Shown here piece after piece: positions 1 to 10,579 of a stretch of 64,000 nt of DNA. This stretch comes from Multifurca ochricompacta (Eukaryota; Basidiomycota; Agaricomycetes; Russulales; Russulaceae), in assembly GCA_022496185.1 (NCBI GenBank), contig WTXG01000131.1, forward strand, positions 1 to 64,000. The letters run 5' to 3'. The first letter of the stretch is position 1. Each line of letters begins with the position of its first letter. Below the pieces are notes generated by a model, which worked only from the letters and a program-made list of their open reading frames with translations, did no database searches and had not been told where the DNA came from. The translations under genes and the position numbers were made by a program.

Positions 1-517
1 CTCAAAGACATGAGCTTGATGGCCATCAATGTGATCAACATGGGGATATGGTTTGAAAAAGGCATAGATTGGTGAGTTCCATATTTCGAAAGTCTCTCTA
101 CATGTGTTTTAGAAAAGACAGTGACATTGTGTGGGAAATGACTGACTTAGTTCATCTTCTGCAGACTCCTCAGGTTCATCATCATCAATCACTATGATGC
201 TAGAACCACTAGGATCATTGTCATCATTGTCGCTTCCATCAGCAGCCTCTATTATTTGGCCTTTGACAAGATCATCTTCATCTTCAATGTCTTCAATGTC
301 ATTGGAGGCCTGCCGGCTTCCAAAACTACCAGCACTTGTGTCCTTAGTAGGGAGCAGTGCTTGGCTTGGGTTTGTCAATGAATGCGGTGACTTCTTTGCT
401 TTCTTATTCTTTGTTAGCAGTGGATCAGCATTCTCTAGGACGCACATAGTCTGCTTTCGTTTGCGAGGCTCAAAGGATGTAAATTGGGAGCAGCTTTGCT
501 AGAGCTGGAGGGGGAAT
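1..517 (-). pseudogene. hAT transposase, first exon region (hAT-2), broken
   Basis: Translation of the - strand from about 447 gives an acidic, Ser/Asp-rich N-terminus that matches the first exon of the hAT-1 transposase for about 100 residues (shared blocks ADPLLTKNKKAK and GQIIEAADGSD). The homologous start codon, ATG in hAT-1, is ATT here (515-517), and a small deletion shifts the frame soon after it, so this copy could not start normally. At 1-90 the sequence passes the first intron into the start of the BED-finger exon. The rest of the gene lies beyond the window edge. Confidence 0.8.
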
Positions 518-1604
518 TTTGAAACAATATACTCAGAAAGTCTAAATTTGAGAAATGGGGTTGTTTTACACCCAGACCCAGAAAAAAAAGTATAGATGTC
601 AGTTAGGAAATATAAGATAAGATGCCATGTGTTGCTATAGGTAGATGACAATGAAAGGCCTGTAAGATAACTGCGCAGAATGGAGGTTGATGCATGCATA
701 AGGCTTGAGGTAGTCAGAGATGTTTAGTTCTGCTTATACAGCAATAATATGCCTATTACTACTATCCTACAAAGTGCCAGATCAGATAATATGTCCAATG
801 CAAAATGAGACAGCAATCAGTTATGGACACATATGTGATCACACACGGTCTATTTACATGGTCTGGCACCTTCTAGAATACATTATAGACTACTTTTAGA
901 CTGTCCTTGCAACTTTATATTGTTCTATCTACTGACACAGTGTCCGTGAATTGTTGAGACAAGCCGGTAGTGACCTGATAGTTCAGGACTAAACAGCCAG
1001 ACACCTGGGGAGTTGATCTAATGATCGTGATAAGATAATCTAAAGTGCGTCCATTAACTGATTTAGAGACAATTCCACATTGCACATGTGACACATTCCT
1101 TAACACATCTTGTCACAAGCAAATAGGACTATTTACTGTAATTATTGTCATGCTTTTATGTAGTATAAAAGGTTGCTACTTTGTATGTGTTCACTTCCGT
1201 TTTGACCACAAGAACTGAACTATATCTTATTGTGTGCATTTCTGGCATCCCGGACCACTTGAAAGCCACCCAGAGGGTGTCATGCAATTGCATAACATGT
1301 GCATCTTGTGCATCTTGTAAAGTCGACCCTTCTTAGATAGAAGGGAGTCCAGACCACTCTGACCTGGTCCATGTGATGCAAGATAGTTGCTGCCCTATGC
1401 AGAAATGGACACTGATAGATACACGTGGGCCCTGTTTGAGTAAAATAAATTAATAATCTGATTATAAAGTAGTCTAAAATAATTTTGTATGGATTATAAA
1501 CAGTGCCAGACTGGCAGAAAGGATCATGCATTAGTAAATAAGATGTGCTGTGATTGTTAAGTCAACCTTCCTTAATAGGAAGGAGATCAGACCAATATGC
1601 TGGT

Positions 1605-2946
1605 TGTAATGCTCAGCGGGGCATTGCTGTGCGACGTGCACCAGTCGGCGCGAGTCCACTGACACTAGTCCGGCACTAGTCAGCCACATCCGCGGCACCT
1701 GACACTGTGGGTCCGGGATCTCCAGCAAGCCTGGCACAACAAGGCCAGGCTCTTAGCTTCAGGGTGAATAGGAAGTTGTGCTATAACCAAGCACAGAGAG
1801 AGACGGGACAAGTCAGCCAAAGGGAGCTAATCCCCTAAGGCTGTTGAGTGGGGACAGGACCTGGCCACAGTGCTAGAAGCACACCAAGTGGACCAAAGTC
1901 AGAGAGGGCAAAGGAAGGGAAGCCAGAGCATCAACAGCATCTGGGTAATGGATGGGATTCGGAACAGAAGTGCACACCCATTGCCAGAGGCAATGGGGTC
2001 CTTCCAGAGATTATGAAGAATGAAAAAGGGCAAATAAGCCCCTCTGTATTCCATGACTAGGGAAACTCTAGGCTGAAGGCACAAGAGGTCAAATCTAGGG
2101 TTGTACAAACTGTCTACAGGGTCTTATATACTGTATGGGGATCTGGTTTGTAGCTAATCAGGAACAGGGTCAGAGTCCTTATCATCCAATAGCAGATAAG
2201 ATGTCAAATATAGTCCATGATAAGGATAAGCCTTATCAGAAGCATAATCATGTGGGACAGCCCCACAGGAGTCATATCAGTGTGGGAGGATTCCCACCAG
2301 GGTCAGGGGTAAATGGGGAGATAACAGGTCCCACAGGAGTCAGGGTGGATGTGGGAATACTCCCACAGGAATCAGAGAAGCGAATGATAAGCCAGATGGG
2401 CCATGTGATCAGAAAGGGGTAAATGATCAGATGAAGATGCTGTGATCAGGGTCAGGGATCACATGGTCCAAAGTCACATGGTCAGGGATCACATGGTCAA
2501 GGATCACATGGCCAAGGGTCTCATGGCCAGGAGTCACATGACTGGCAGAGGGTCAAGTACAAGCCAAAGTCGTCTAGTTGTCTGGACTGGTCAGATTGGC
2601 AGGGACAATGTCAGGGGTTCCTATGGGTGTCAAGCACAGGGACAGGGTCAGGAGCAGTGGCCAAGGCATAAGCCAAGGCAGCAAGGAAGGGTGGTGTACA
2701 TCCAACAGTGTAGCAGCATAACTACCAGCAGGTTAGGTGTAAATGGCAGCATGGGAGGTCAGTCCTATGAACAATGTCACAGGAATCAGGGTAGGGTCCT
2801 GGGCACACAGGCCACAGGCATCAAGGAAGGTCCCAAGGCAACAGGCCAAGGGCATCAAAGAGTGGTCCAGAGAAGGAGGAGATCAAGGATGGTGCAAAGA
2901 ATAAGGCATGGTGTGCAGGGTCAGGAAAAAGAGTAGGGTCGTAACA
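1605..2946 (-). repeat. Solo LTR-E2 (long Gypsy-type LTR)
   Basis: This 1342-bp LTR runs on the - strand from TGTTACGACC to GCATTACA and is flanked by the 5-bp duplication CTGGT at 1600-1604 and 2947-2951. There is no internal region, so it is a solo LTR left by LTR-LTR recombination. It matches LTR-E1 and LTR-E3. It contains a TATATAA promoter box, a dense CATGTG/CACATG array (about 2450-2560) and a perfect hairpin at 1977-1997. Open frames across it (for example 2442-2936, with repeated DHMV-like words) follow the short DNA repeats and are not genes. Confidence 0.92.
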
Positions 2947-3442
2947 CTGGTCCAATGTAGTCGCTGCTCTATGCAGCCTGTAGATACACGTGGGCCTTGT
3001 TTCAGTAAACTAATTTGATAATTAGATTATAGAATAGTCTAAAGTAGTCTAGAGTGTATTTTAGATAGTGCCAGACCAGCAGAATTGATCGCGCGTTAAT
3101 AAAACAGTTGCATCAGGATTTTCAAGAGAGTGGATCACTGATAACACTTTTATTTTACATTGCACTGCTGATCTGCTTTGATATTTCATAGGATAACACT
3201 AGAACATATTTACAAAAACCCTGTAGCATAGATCAAATAACATATTGTCATTTGTTTGCTAAAAATGTATTTTAACATTAAATTTCTGCTGATCTTGTCA
3301 ATGACTGATGGCCACTTATACCCACCAAACCTGCTGCATGGGTACAAGTTTCTGGCAGGTTGGGAGTTGTATACCTGTACCCGTACCCATCAAAACCCGT
3401 GGCACTTACCCACATGGGTATGAAAACCCTTGCTGATCCCTA

Positions 3443-4459
3443 ATTCCATGGAGTCCTTTTGGAGCTTGGCTTCACATGCACGCATTCCGATGCAGGAGTT
3501 TACATGTGTCATCGCCAAGAAGGGGAGGGACTAATCATTATCATCCTCTATGTTGATGACATCACCATCTTAGGCAACTCTCTTGATGAAGTTAACCAGA
3601 TCAAAGGTATCTTATCTCGGCACTATGAAATGACTGATCTAGGTGAGATCGACTCTTATCTCGGAGTTCAGATCACCCATGACAGATCAGCCAGGTGTTT
3701 GGAGATCGACCAATCCCAGTACATCTCAGAGATTGTAGGATGCTTTGGCATGGCAGACACTAACCCCACCCACATGCCTCTTCCTGCTGGGGCTGAGGTC
3801 CATTTGGTAAAGTACACCAGTCAGGCTACTCAAGCAGAAATAACACATTTTCAACAAATTATTGGGAGCCTACTGTATGTGCAAATTGGGACCCGCCCAG
3901 ACATCTCTTTTGCTGTAGTGCGCCTTGCACAGTACACAGCAAACCCTTCCCCACAACATCTATGACTTGCCAAGTACATACTGGCTTATCTAAACAGTAC
4001 AGCTGACCTACAGCTATGCTATGATGGAGTGTGCGGGACTGGTCTCATCAGTTACTCAGACTCCAGCCTTGGAGATGATGCCAATGACTTTCATTCAACC
4101 TCGGGCTATGTCTTCCTCCTTGCTGACTCAGCGATCTCATGGACTTTGCGTAAGCAAAAGACCATGGCCCAAAGTACCACTCATGCCGAGTACATGGCAC
4201 TCACCGAGGCAGCAAATCAAGCTGCATGGTACCAGAGCATCTTTTCTGAACTAGGCTATGAAGTCTCCAACCCGATTCCCCTACATGGCGATAACAAGGG
4301 CGCGGTGGACTTAGCACTCAATCCTGTGACTGGCAGACGCTCAAAACACATCCCAATCAAATTTCACACCATCCACGAATATGTCGAGCAAGGCTTTATT
4401 GAACTCATCAGAACACCCACTGCAGATATGCTCACTGACAGATTTACAAAGCCACACAT
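3443..4459 (+). pseudogene. pol: Copia-3 pol fragment: reverse transcriptase C-terminus and RNase H
   Basis: The fragment encodes the end of a Ty1/Copia reverse transcriptase (YVDD motif in ILYVDDITILG; MTDLGEIDSYLGVQI; RPDISFAV) followed by RNase H (SDSSLGDD, QSTTHAEYMAL, DNKGAVDLALNP, SKHIPIKFH). It is nearly collinear with the Copia-1 pol at 60890-62569. The frame is open except for one TGA at 3963-3965, where Copia-1 has CGA (61404-61406). The gene is split: upstream is lost behind hAT-2, and the last codons (ending in FVSGLGLD) continue at 13171-13208 after solo LTR-E1. Removing LTR-E1 and one copy of its CACAT duplication restores the frame exactly. The 3' LTR is at 20425-20835. Confidence 0.9.
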
Positions 4460-4849
4460 TGTTATGACCCTACTCTTTTTCCTGACCCTGCACACCATGC
4501 CTTATTCTTTGCACCATCCTTGACTTTCCCCTTCTCTGGACCACTCCCTGATGCCCTTGGTATGCTGCCTTGGGACCTTCTTGATGCCTGTGGCCTGTAT
4601 GCCCAGGACCTTACCCTGATGCCTGTGACCTGTTGCTCACAGGACCAACCTCCCTTACCACCATTTACACCTAACCTGATGGTAGTTCTGCTGCTATACT
4701 GTTGGATGTACATCACCCTTCCTTATTGCCTTGGTTTATGCCTTGGCCAGTACCCCTGTCCCTGTGCTTGACACCCATAGGATCTCTGACACTGTCCCTG
4801 CCAAACCTGACTCTGCACACAAGACAACTTTGGCTTGCATTTGCCCCTC

Positions 4850-4990
4850 CAGACCACATGACCTGTAGGCACATGACATGGACTCAAAGCCATGACCTAT
4901 CATGTGACCCTTGACCACATGACCTCAGACCATGTGACCCCCTTTGACCATGTGACCTTGGGCTTTGATCATGACCCCTTAGATCATCTG
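4850..4990 (+). promoter_or_regulatory. CATGTGACC / CACATGACC motif array in LTR-E U3
   Basis: About eight closely spaced copies of CACATGACC, CATGTGACC or the shorter CATGACC occur in 140 bp, in both orientations. The same arrangement is found in LTR-E3 (about 22390-22540, one copy being CACGTGACC) and reversed in LTR-E2 (about 2450-2560). It lies upstream of the LTR TATA box. CANNTG cores are the usual targets of bHLH transcription factors, so an enhancer role is likely but inferred. Confidence 0.55.
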
Positions 4991-5007
4991 ACCCATCAGT
5001 CACTTGA

Positions 5008-5643
5008 TGTGACGGTTCCCTAGGCTGGTACAAGGGTCAAGGACATGTGACTTGTCTTTTGCGTTTCTCCTTTGTCTTTTCTTTTCTTTTCTTTCCATAC
5101 GTGACTCTTACCACATGATGTGCTGATAAAGGACTTATGACTTATCATTTATACTGCTGACTGATTGCTTACTGAGGATCTTACTCATCTGCTTACTGAT
5201 CAGTAGTAGAGGGCATAACCCCTCCACCATCTATATCATTCTGGGACATTCTACTGTACAACCATTAGACTGTCTAGTGAAAGCTCTAGTAACTACCAGA
5301 ATAGTCTCCCTACCAGCATGCATGTATATAAAGACCCTAGTAGAAAGGACAGGACATTAAGTCTGTTCTTCTGTAGCAATACAGGTGTACTGGGACTCAC
5401 ATTACTTGACTGAGAACACCTTCCACTTGAAACCTTTAAGCTGCGCCTTGAAGGAACTTCGACCCCCTTGAAACTTGCAGCAGGACTTAAGTGTCACTGC
5501 TCGACTTCGTCTCGCGCGTGTGCCCCCCTTGATCGGCACAACTTGACCTGGCTTGGAGCCTTGACTTGATAAGAGGCTCTTGTAGCCTTGACAGACAACC
5601 TCGAACCTCGAACTTCGACACAGCACCACACCTTGCTGTGACA
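5008..5643 (+). repeat. Gypsy-A1 5' LTR
   Basis: 636 bp. TATATAAA at 5325-5332 is the likely promoter. The predicted RNA start is near 5357, inferred from the self-priming match. Differences from the 3' LTR are only six C/T or G/A changes, all at CpG. Confidence 0.95.
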
Positions 5644-5644
5644 T

Positions 5645-5658
5645 AAGAACAGACTTAA
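5645..5658 (+). other. Self-priming primer-binding site of Gypsy-A1
   Basis: AAGAACAGACTTAA begins one base after the 5' LTR. It is the exact reverse complement of TTAAGTCTGTTCTT at 5357-5370 inside the same LTR, 32 nt downstream of the start of the TATA box. This is the geometry of Tf1/sushi elements, where the 5' end of the genomic RNA folds back, is cleaved and primes minus-strand synthesis. I see no tRNA 3'-end match. Confidence 0.82.
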
Positions 5659-5936
5659 CAAGAACTAAACAGAAGAACTCACCAGAACTGCAAGGCGACG
5701 ATGACGCGTCCCTTGCCCGACACCTGATCGCGACGTCTTCAACACGCGAGCCCAGAACCCCACCATCCGAACGAACGTCCTTCGACGAGACATCTTCACG
5801 ACAATACCTGTCGACTGAAGAATCAGAACCCAGAGAAAGAGGAGACTTACCCTTTGACCTTCACAACCGATTTGCATTACTTGCCGCAACCGACGACACC
5901 ATCGATATAGAAACTAGAACCACCACTCCACAGACA

Positions 5937-7100
5937 ATGGCAGCAAGGCCAAACACTAGACAGGCACGACGGGCCGCAGAGGAGGACGTTGTCGAATCGC
6001 ACCTCAGTAGACCTGAACGAAGTCCCGAAGAAAGAACCGCTACGACCACCCGAGCCACGGGGAGAAACCCAGACAAACCACCATTAGGCCCTCCTGCTTT
6101 AGAAACAGGGACAGGAAGTCAAGGTGGTGGAACCATGACGGGAGTACCACCACCCTTCTTCGAAGGAAATCGCGACACGGCCATGGATTGGTTGGCCAAA
6201 CTCGAATTATTCTTCAGCTTGAACGAAACCGTGGCCACAGTCCAGAACGAAAGAACCAGAGTGGCCTACACCTTGGGATTGATACGAGGACCCAGGGTAG
6301 ACCGATGGGTAGTGGACCAAATCAAGTGGCTGACCGACATCAAAGAAGGGAACATTCAAGTCCCATACATTTGGGCCGGATTCAAACAAATCTTCCGAGA
6401 AGCATGGGCTGACGTAGCGGCAGGACAAAAGGCACTACGCGCACTAGACCGATTACAAATGCGCGATGCTAACATTGATGACTATATCGCCAAATTTCGC
6501 ACGCTGGCCACAAGGGCAGAACTTCACATCGATGATCCGGCCGCCCGGCAGTACTTCCACCGAGGCCTCCCCACGCGTCTTGTTCAAACAATGCTATTAT
6601 TCGATCAACCCAGAACCTTCGATGAAGCAGCAGCATCTGCCAGGAAGCATCACGCTAACTGGTTATACAGTAAAGATGCTCTTGGCATGAGACCCACAAC
6701 CAACACACCACCACGTGGTAATAAATTTACATTCTATCGACGACGTGATCACGATGCCTCAACCCCCGAAGTCATAAAGAAAGCTGTAACAGTCGAAGAG
6801 AAAGAACAATACAAAAAGGAAGGCTGATGTTTTGAATGCGGTAGGCGAGGACATTTGGTCCGAGACTGCCCGAATAAGAAACCATGTGCGAATACCCCCA
6901 CACCGGCCCGCGCTGCCACAATCACCGGAACACCCACGACTGCGACGGTACCCGCAAAGGCACCCGCCTCCACTAACGCGTCAAACACCCCGACAGTCGA
7001 TCTTGACGTGCTTGCTACGGCTCTTAGGACTATGACAGACGAACAGCGCCAGAAACTCCAGGAGAAATTTAGTGGCGACGAGGATTTTTACATCGCTTGA
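5937..7100 (+). pseudogene. gag: Gypsy-A1 gag, one internal stop
   Basis: About 387 codons from the ATG at 5937. Residues about 70-215 form a retrotransposon gag capsid region (blocks FFEGNRDTAMDWLAKLE, YIAKFRTLATRAE, YFHRGLP). A CCHC zinc knuckle (CFECGRRGHLVRDC) follows at about residue 298, but a TGA at 6825-6827 sits just before it. In family D the matching position is arginine, so a CGA to TGA change is likely. The C-terminus is Pro/Thr-rich and ends in a helical stretch. Gag overlaps pol in the -1 frame at 7082-7088. The truncated product would lack the knuckle. Confidence 0.9.
7082..7088 (+). promoter_or_regulatory. Putative -1 ribosomal frameshift site (G GAT TTT), Gypsy-A1
   Basis: In the gag frame the codons read GAG GAT TTT TAC ATC GCT TGA, so the heptamer G GAT TTT is in X XXY YYZ register. 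The pol frame is -1 and open through the same bases. The same heptamer in the same register occurs at the gag end of D1, D2 and D3. GGAUUUY is a known shift site in insect-specific flaviviruses. Use here is inferred. Confidence 0.6.
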
Positions 7101-10100
7101 ATGAAACGGCCTACATTCGAGTGATAATCTCACATCATGTATATAGATCATCTCTAAAGTCAATGAAAGTATCTGTTCCCTTACATGACGCAACAAATAA
7201 GGCCCACATACAAGCACTTGTCGATAGCGGTGCAACCGAAAACTTCATCAACTATCGAACAGTCATTAAACATCGCCTCCCCACGAAATGATTGACTATT
7301 CCAAAAAAACTCCAAAACGCAGACGGATCGCCCAATCAAACACACACTATCACACGATGTGTAGACCTCAAAGTCACGACTAATAACAAACAACAGAATC
7401 ATCGCTTCTATGTTGCCTCTATTGGCTCGGACGAAATGATTCTAGGATACCCCTGGCTTGCCGCGAATAACCCGAATATCGACTGGACAACGGGAACCCT
7501 CAACCAATCACTCACATTCAATCTACCCGACAGTCGACTTAAACGTCTGAATATAGCACAAGAATTAGCGATCAAAGCCAAAGACTCGACAGAGCGGACT
7601 TGGGACCAGATCGTTCCGAAAGGATATCATTGGCACCAAAAAGTCTTTAGCGACCAAGAGGCACAACGATTCCCAGCAGCACGAACCTGGGATCACAAGA
7701 TCGAACTAAAACCAGAAGCACCCACTACGCTAGATTGCAAGATCTACCCATTAGGACCGGGCGAACAGGAAGCACTCAATAAATTCCTAGACGAGCATTT
7801 ACAGAAGGGATATATTACTGAATCCAAATCACCCTATGCATCCCCCTTCTTCTTCATAAAGAAGAAAGATGGGAAGCTACGTCCCGTCCAGGATTACCGA
7901 AAGCTCAACAGTTGGACTATCAGAAATACATACCCATTACCCCTCATACCTGAGCTTATCGATCACGTACGAGGGAGCACTCTATTCACCAAAATGGATA
8001 TCCGCTGGGGCTACAACAACGTGCGGATTGTACCAGAAGATCATTGGAAGGCGGCTTTCAAAACTAATCGCGGCCTCTATGAGCCTAACGTGATGTTTTT
8101 CGGACTAACCAACTCTCCAGCAACATTTCAAACCATGATGAACACGGAATTCCGCGAAGAATTGGATGAACACGATGCTTCGGGAAAGGCCTGGTTCACG
8201 GTGTATATGGACGACATTCTAATACATACGGACTCCGATCTCGTAAACCACCGGTCTAAAGTCCACCGCATTTTGGACAAACTCAATAAACTTGATCTGT
8301 ATCTTAAACCAGAAAAATGTGCCTTCAAACAAACATGAATTGAGTACCTCGGCTTAATCCTAGAAGGGAATCGAGTTCATATGGATCTGGTAAAAGTTGA
8401 AGGTATCACGACCTGGAAAGCCCCGACCACGGTTAAGGAAGTCAGATCATTCCTTGGGTTCTGTCAGTTCTATAGACAGTTTATACAAGGCTTCAGTAAA
8501 ATTGCAGCACCCCTGAACGCTCTCACTAGTGTGAAGAATCCATGGAAATGGACAACTGACGAACAAAACGCCTTCGACACTCTAAAACAACGAGTAACTT
8601 CACAACCCGTCCTCGCCCAACCAGATTTCACCAAACCTTTCATCGTAGGTACAGACGCCTCAGGGTTCGCAATCGGAGCAATGCTTAGCCAGAAAGACCA
8701 CGACGGACAACTACATCCCATCGCATATCTTTCTAAAACATTGGACGCCACCCAACGAAATTGGGACATCTACGATCGAGAACTGTTCGCAATCATGGTC
8801 GCCTTCCGAACATGGCGCCAATACCTTCTGGGAGCTCAGGACCAGGTACAAGTGCACACCGATCATAATAATTTACAATATTTTAAAGAACCGCAAAAAC
8901 TCAATCGACGCCAAGCACAGTGGCTTCAGGAATTAGCGGATTTCGACTTCTCCCTCGAACATGTCCCCGGCAAACTCCACACAGTAGCCGACATGCTATT
9001 GCGTAGACCCAACACTGACCACGGCGATAATGACAATGAAGCGGTCACTATGTTACCACCGGCGCTATTTGTCAAAGTAGCCAGAACCAATAAACTCCCA
9101 TTTCCCCAAACCTTGCCCGAACGACAGCACATTCTGCATCAGCACCATGATCATGTCTTAGCGGGACACCCCGGCATTGATAAAACAATCAGAAAAATCC
9201 AGCAAGACTACGAAGGTCCGGGACTTATGGACTTCGTACGCAAATACATTCGCGGGTGTGCGCTATGTCAAGAAAATAAGCCTAGACTGACAAAGAAAGT
9301 CCCGCTCTACCCACTAGATGTACCGGCATCCGCGGGTCCATTCCAATACATTGCTATGGACCTCATCACGGATCTCCCTGTCTCAGGTTGCTACGATGCA
9401 GTACTAACCATTGTGGATCAAGGATGTTCAAAAGCAGCTAAATTCATTCCATGCTCGAAAGACATCACGGGTGAAGGAATTGCGACACTTTATTATCGAC
9501 ACGTATTCCCGCTATTCGGCGTCCTGCGCCGTATCATTTCAGATCGCGATCCGCGCTTCACTTCTCAATTCTCTCGAGCACTAGCGACTACCCTCCAGAT
9601 CCAACAGAACCTATCCACAGCATTTCACCCTCGCACGGACGGAGCAAGCGAGCGAATGAATTTATGGTTAGAACAATACCTCCGCCTCTGGGTCGGTAAC
9701 GATCAACATCAATGGGCCGACTTCCTCCCGCTTGCTGAATATGTCCATAATTCCTGGACACACGATCAAACTAAGTTGTCTCCACACACACTACTTCACG
9801 GCGTTTCACTGGATTGGAAAGCAGAATTATCCGACACGGACGTCCCTCGCCTTGACGACTGCCTAAACAGTCTACGACACGCCCGCATGCGAGCCGAAGC
9901 GGCCTTCCGTTCACACGCTACACGTCCATCCTATCCGGAGTTCCCCGTCGGTTCACAGGTCTGGCTCGAAGGTCGCAACATCAAGACACACTTCCCCTCA
10001 ACAAAACTTGCCCCGCGCCGGTATGGCCCGTTCCGGATCTTAGACCAAATCTCTCCAGTGGCCTATAGACTATCTCTGCACCCCATATGAAGATCCACAA

Positions 10101-10389
10101 TGTTTTCCACATTGATCTTCTGTCCCCTTACAGAGAGACAGATGCACATGGCCCAAACTTCTTAAGACCTCCACCTGACATTGTAAACAGTGAAGAAGAA
10201 TATGAAGTGGAGGCCATCTTAGATCATCGACTCCATGGGCGCTCCCAGAACCTGCAATTCCTTGTCAGCTGGAAAGGATATCCCACGAGTGACAATTCCT
10301 GGGTAAACAACGATGACTGCCATGCCCCTGAACTTATCAAACAATACTATAACTCCTTATCTAGGCGTCAGGGTCGCCGCCACTCTTAA
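7082..10389 (+). pseudogene. pol: Gypsy-A1 pol polyprotein, interrupted
   Basis: Domains in order: aspartic protease (LVDSGATENF near 7215), reverse transcriptase ([21 protein letters not shown] in VYMDDILIHT near 8205), RNase H (GTDASGFAIGA; DRELFAI), integrase with an H-H-C-C zinc site (HVLAGHPG and CALCQ) and a D,D35E core (AMDLITDLP, ISDRDPRF, DGASERMN), a GPY/F motif (RRYGPFRI), and a chromodomain ([18 protein letters not shown]). TGA stops at 7289-7291 and 8336-8338 lie in the same frame, so about three small mutations separate it from an open frame. A one-base shift near 10085 moves the chromodomain into another frame. Chromodomains of this class direct integration to H3K9-methylated chromatin. 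Not functional as it stands. Confidence 0.93.
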
Positions 10390-10398
10390 AGGGAGGGT

Positions 10399-10513
10399 GA
10401 TCCCATCCCCAATCTTCTTTTCATCCCCATCTTTTTTTCTCTCCCTCCTCTAACAGATCCCATCCCCAATCTTCTTTTCATCCCCATCTTTTTTTCTCTC
10501 CCTCCTCTAACAA
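10399..10513 (+). repeat. 57-bp pyrimidine-rich tandem duplication between pol and ORF3
   Basis: Two essentially perfect copies of a C/T-rich 57-bp unit with period 57, starting GATCCCATCCCCAATC at 10399 and again at 10456. It lies in the gap between the chromodomain stop and ORF3. It could be simple slippage or part of a leader or splice region for ORF3. Confidence 0.85.
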
Positions 10514-10579
10514 ATGGCTCGTATAAAACGCCCAGCTCACCTCACACAAGAATGAAAGTTCTACAGAATCACCCCAAGG

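Larger units (their letters stand above)
1..3442 (-). mobile_element. hAT-2 DNA transposon, 5' part, runs off the window
   Basis: This is a - strand copy of the hAT element at 13209-20388. Its terminus at 3442 reads, on the - strand, TAGGGATCAGCAAGGGT, close to the hAT-1 end TAGTGATTGTCAAAGGGT. Next to it is the same subterminal cluster of GGGTA/TACCC motifs (about 3310-3430). Moving left, the noncoding region at 520-1604 and 2947-3300 matches the hAT-1 5' region in reverse order. The first transposase exon lies at 1-517. The element interrupts a Copia pol reading frame that resumes exactly at 3443, and the 8 bp after the terminus (ATTCCATG) are the expected target duplication; its partner lies outside the window. 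Solo LTR-E2 is inserted inside it. With hAT-1 it forms a long imperfect inverted repeat. Confidence 0.88.

Noticed and set aside
2442..2936. Open frame with repeated DHMV/SHMV words
   Set aside because: It lies within LTR-E2 and follows the CATGTG array; the three LTR-E copies do not keep it as a protein.
3310..3430. TACCCG/GGGTA runs resembling telomere repeats (also 13220-13340 and 20280-20370)
   Set aside because: They are irregular, sit just inside the hAT ends, and occur in both orientations, so they are subterminal transposon motifs.
6825..8338. TGA as a recoded sense codon, since most stops are TGA
   Set aside because: The gene ends of D1 (TGA) and D3 (TAA) coincide, and paralogues have CGA at such sites; CpG decay explains it better.
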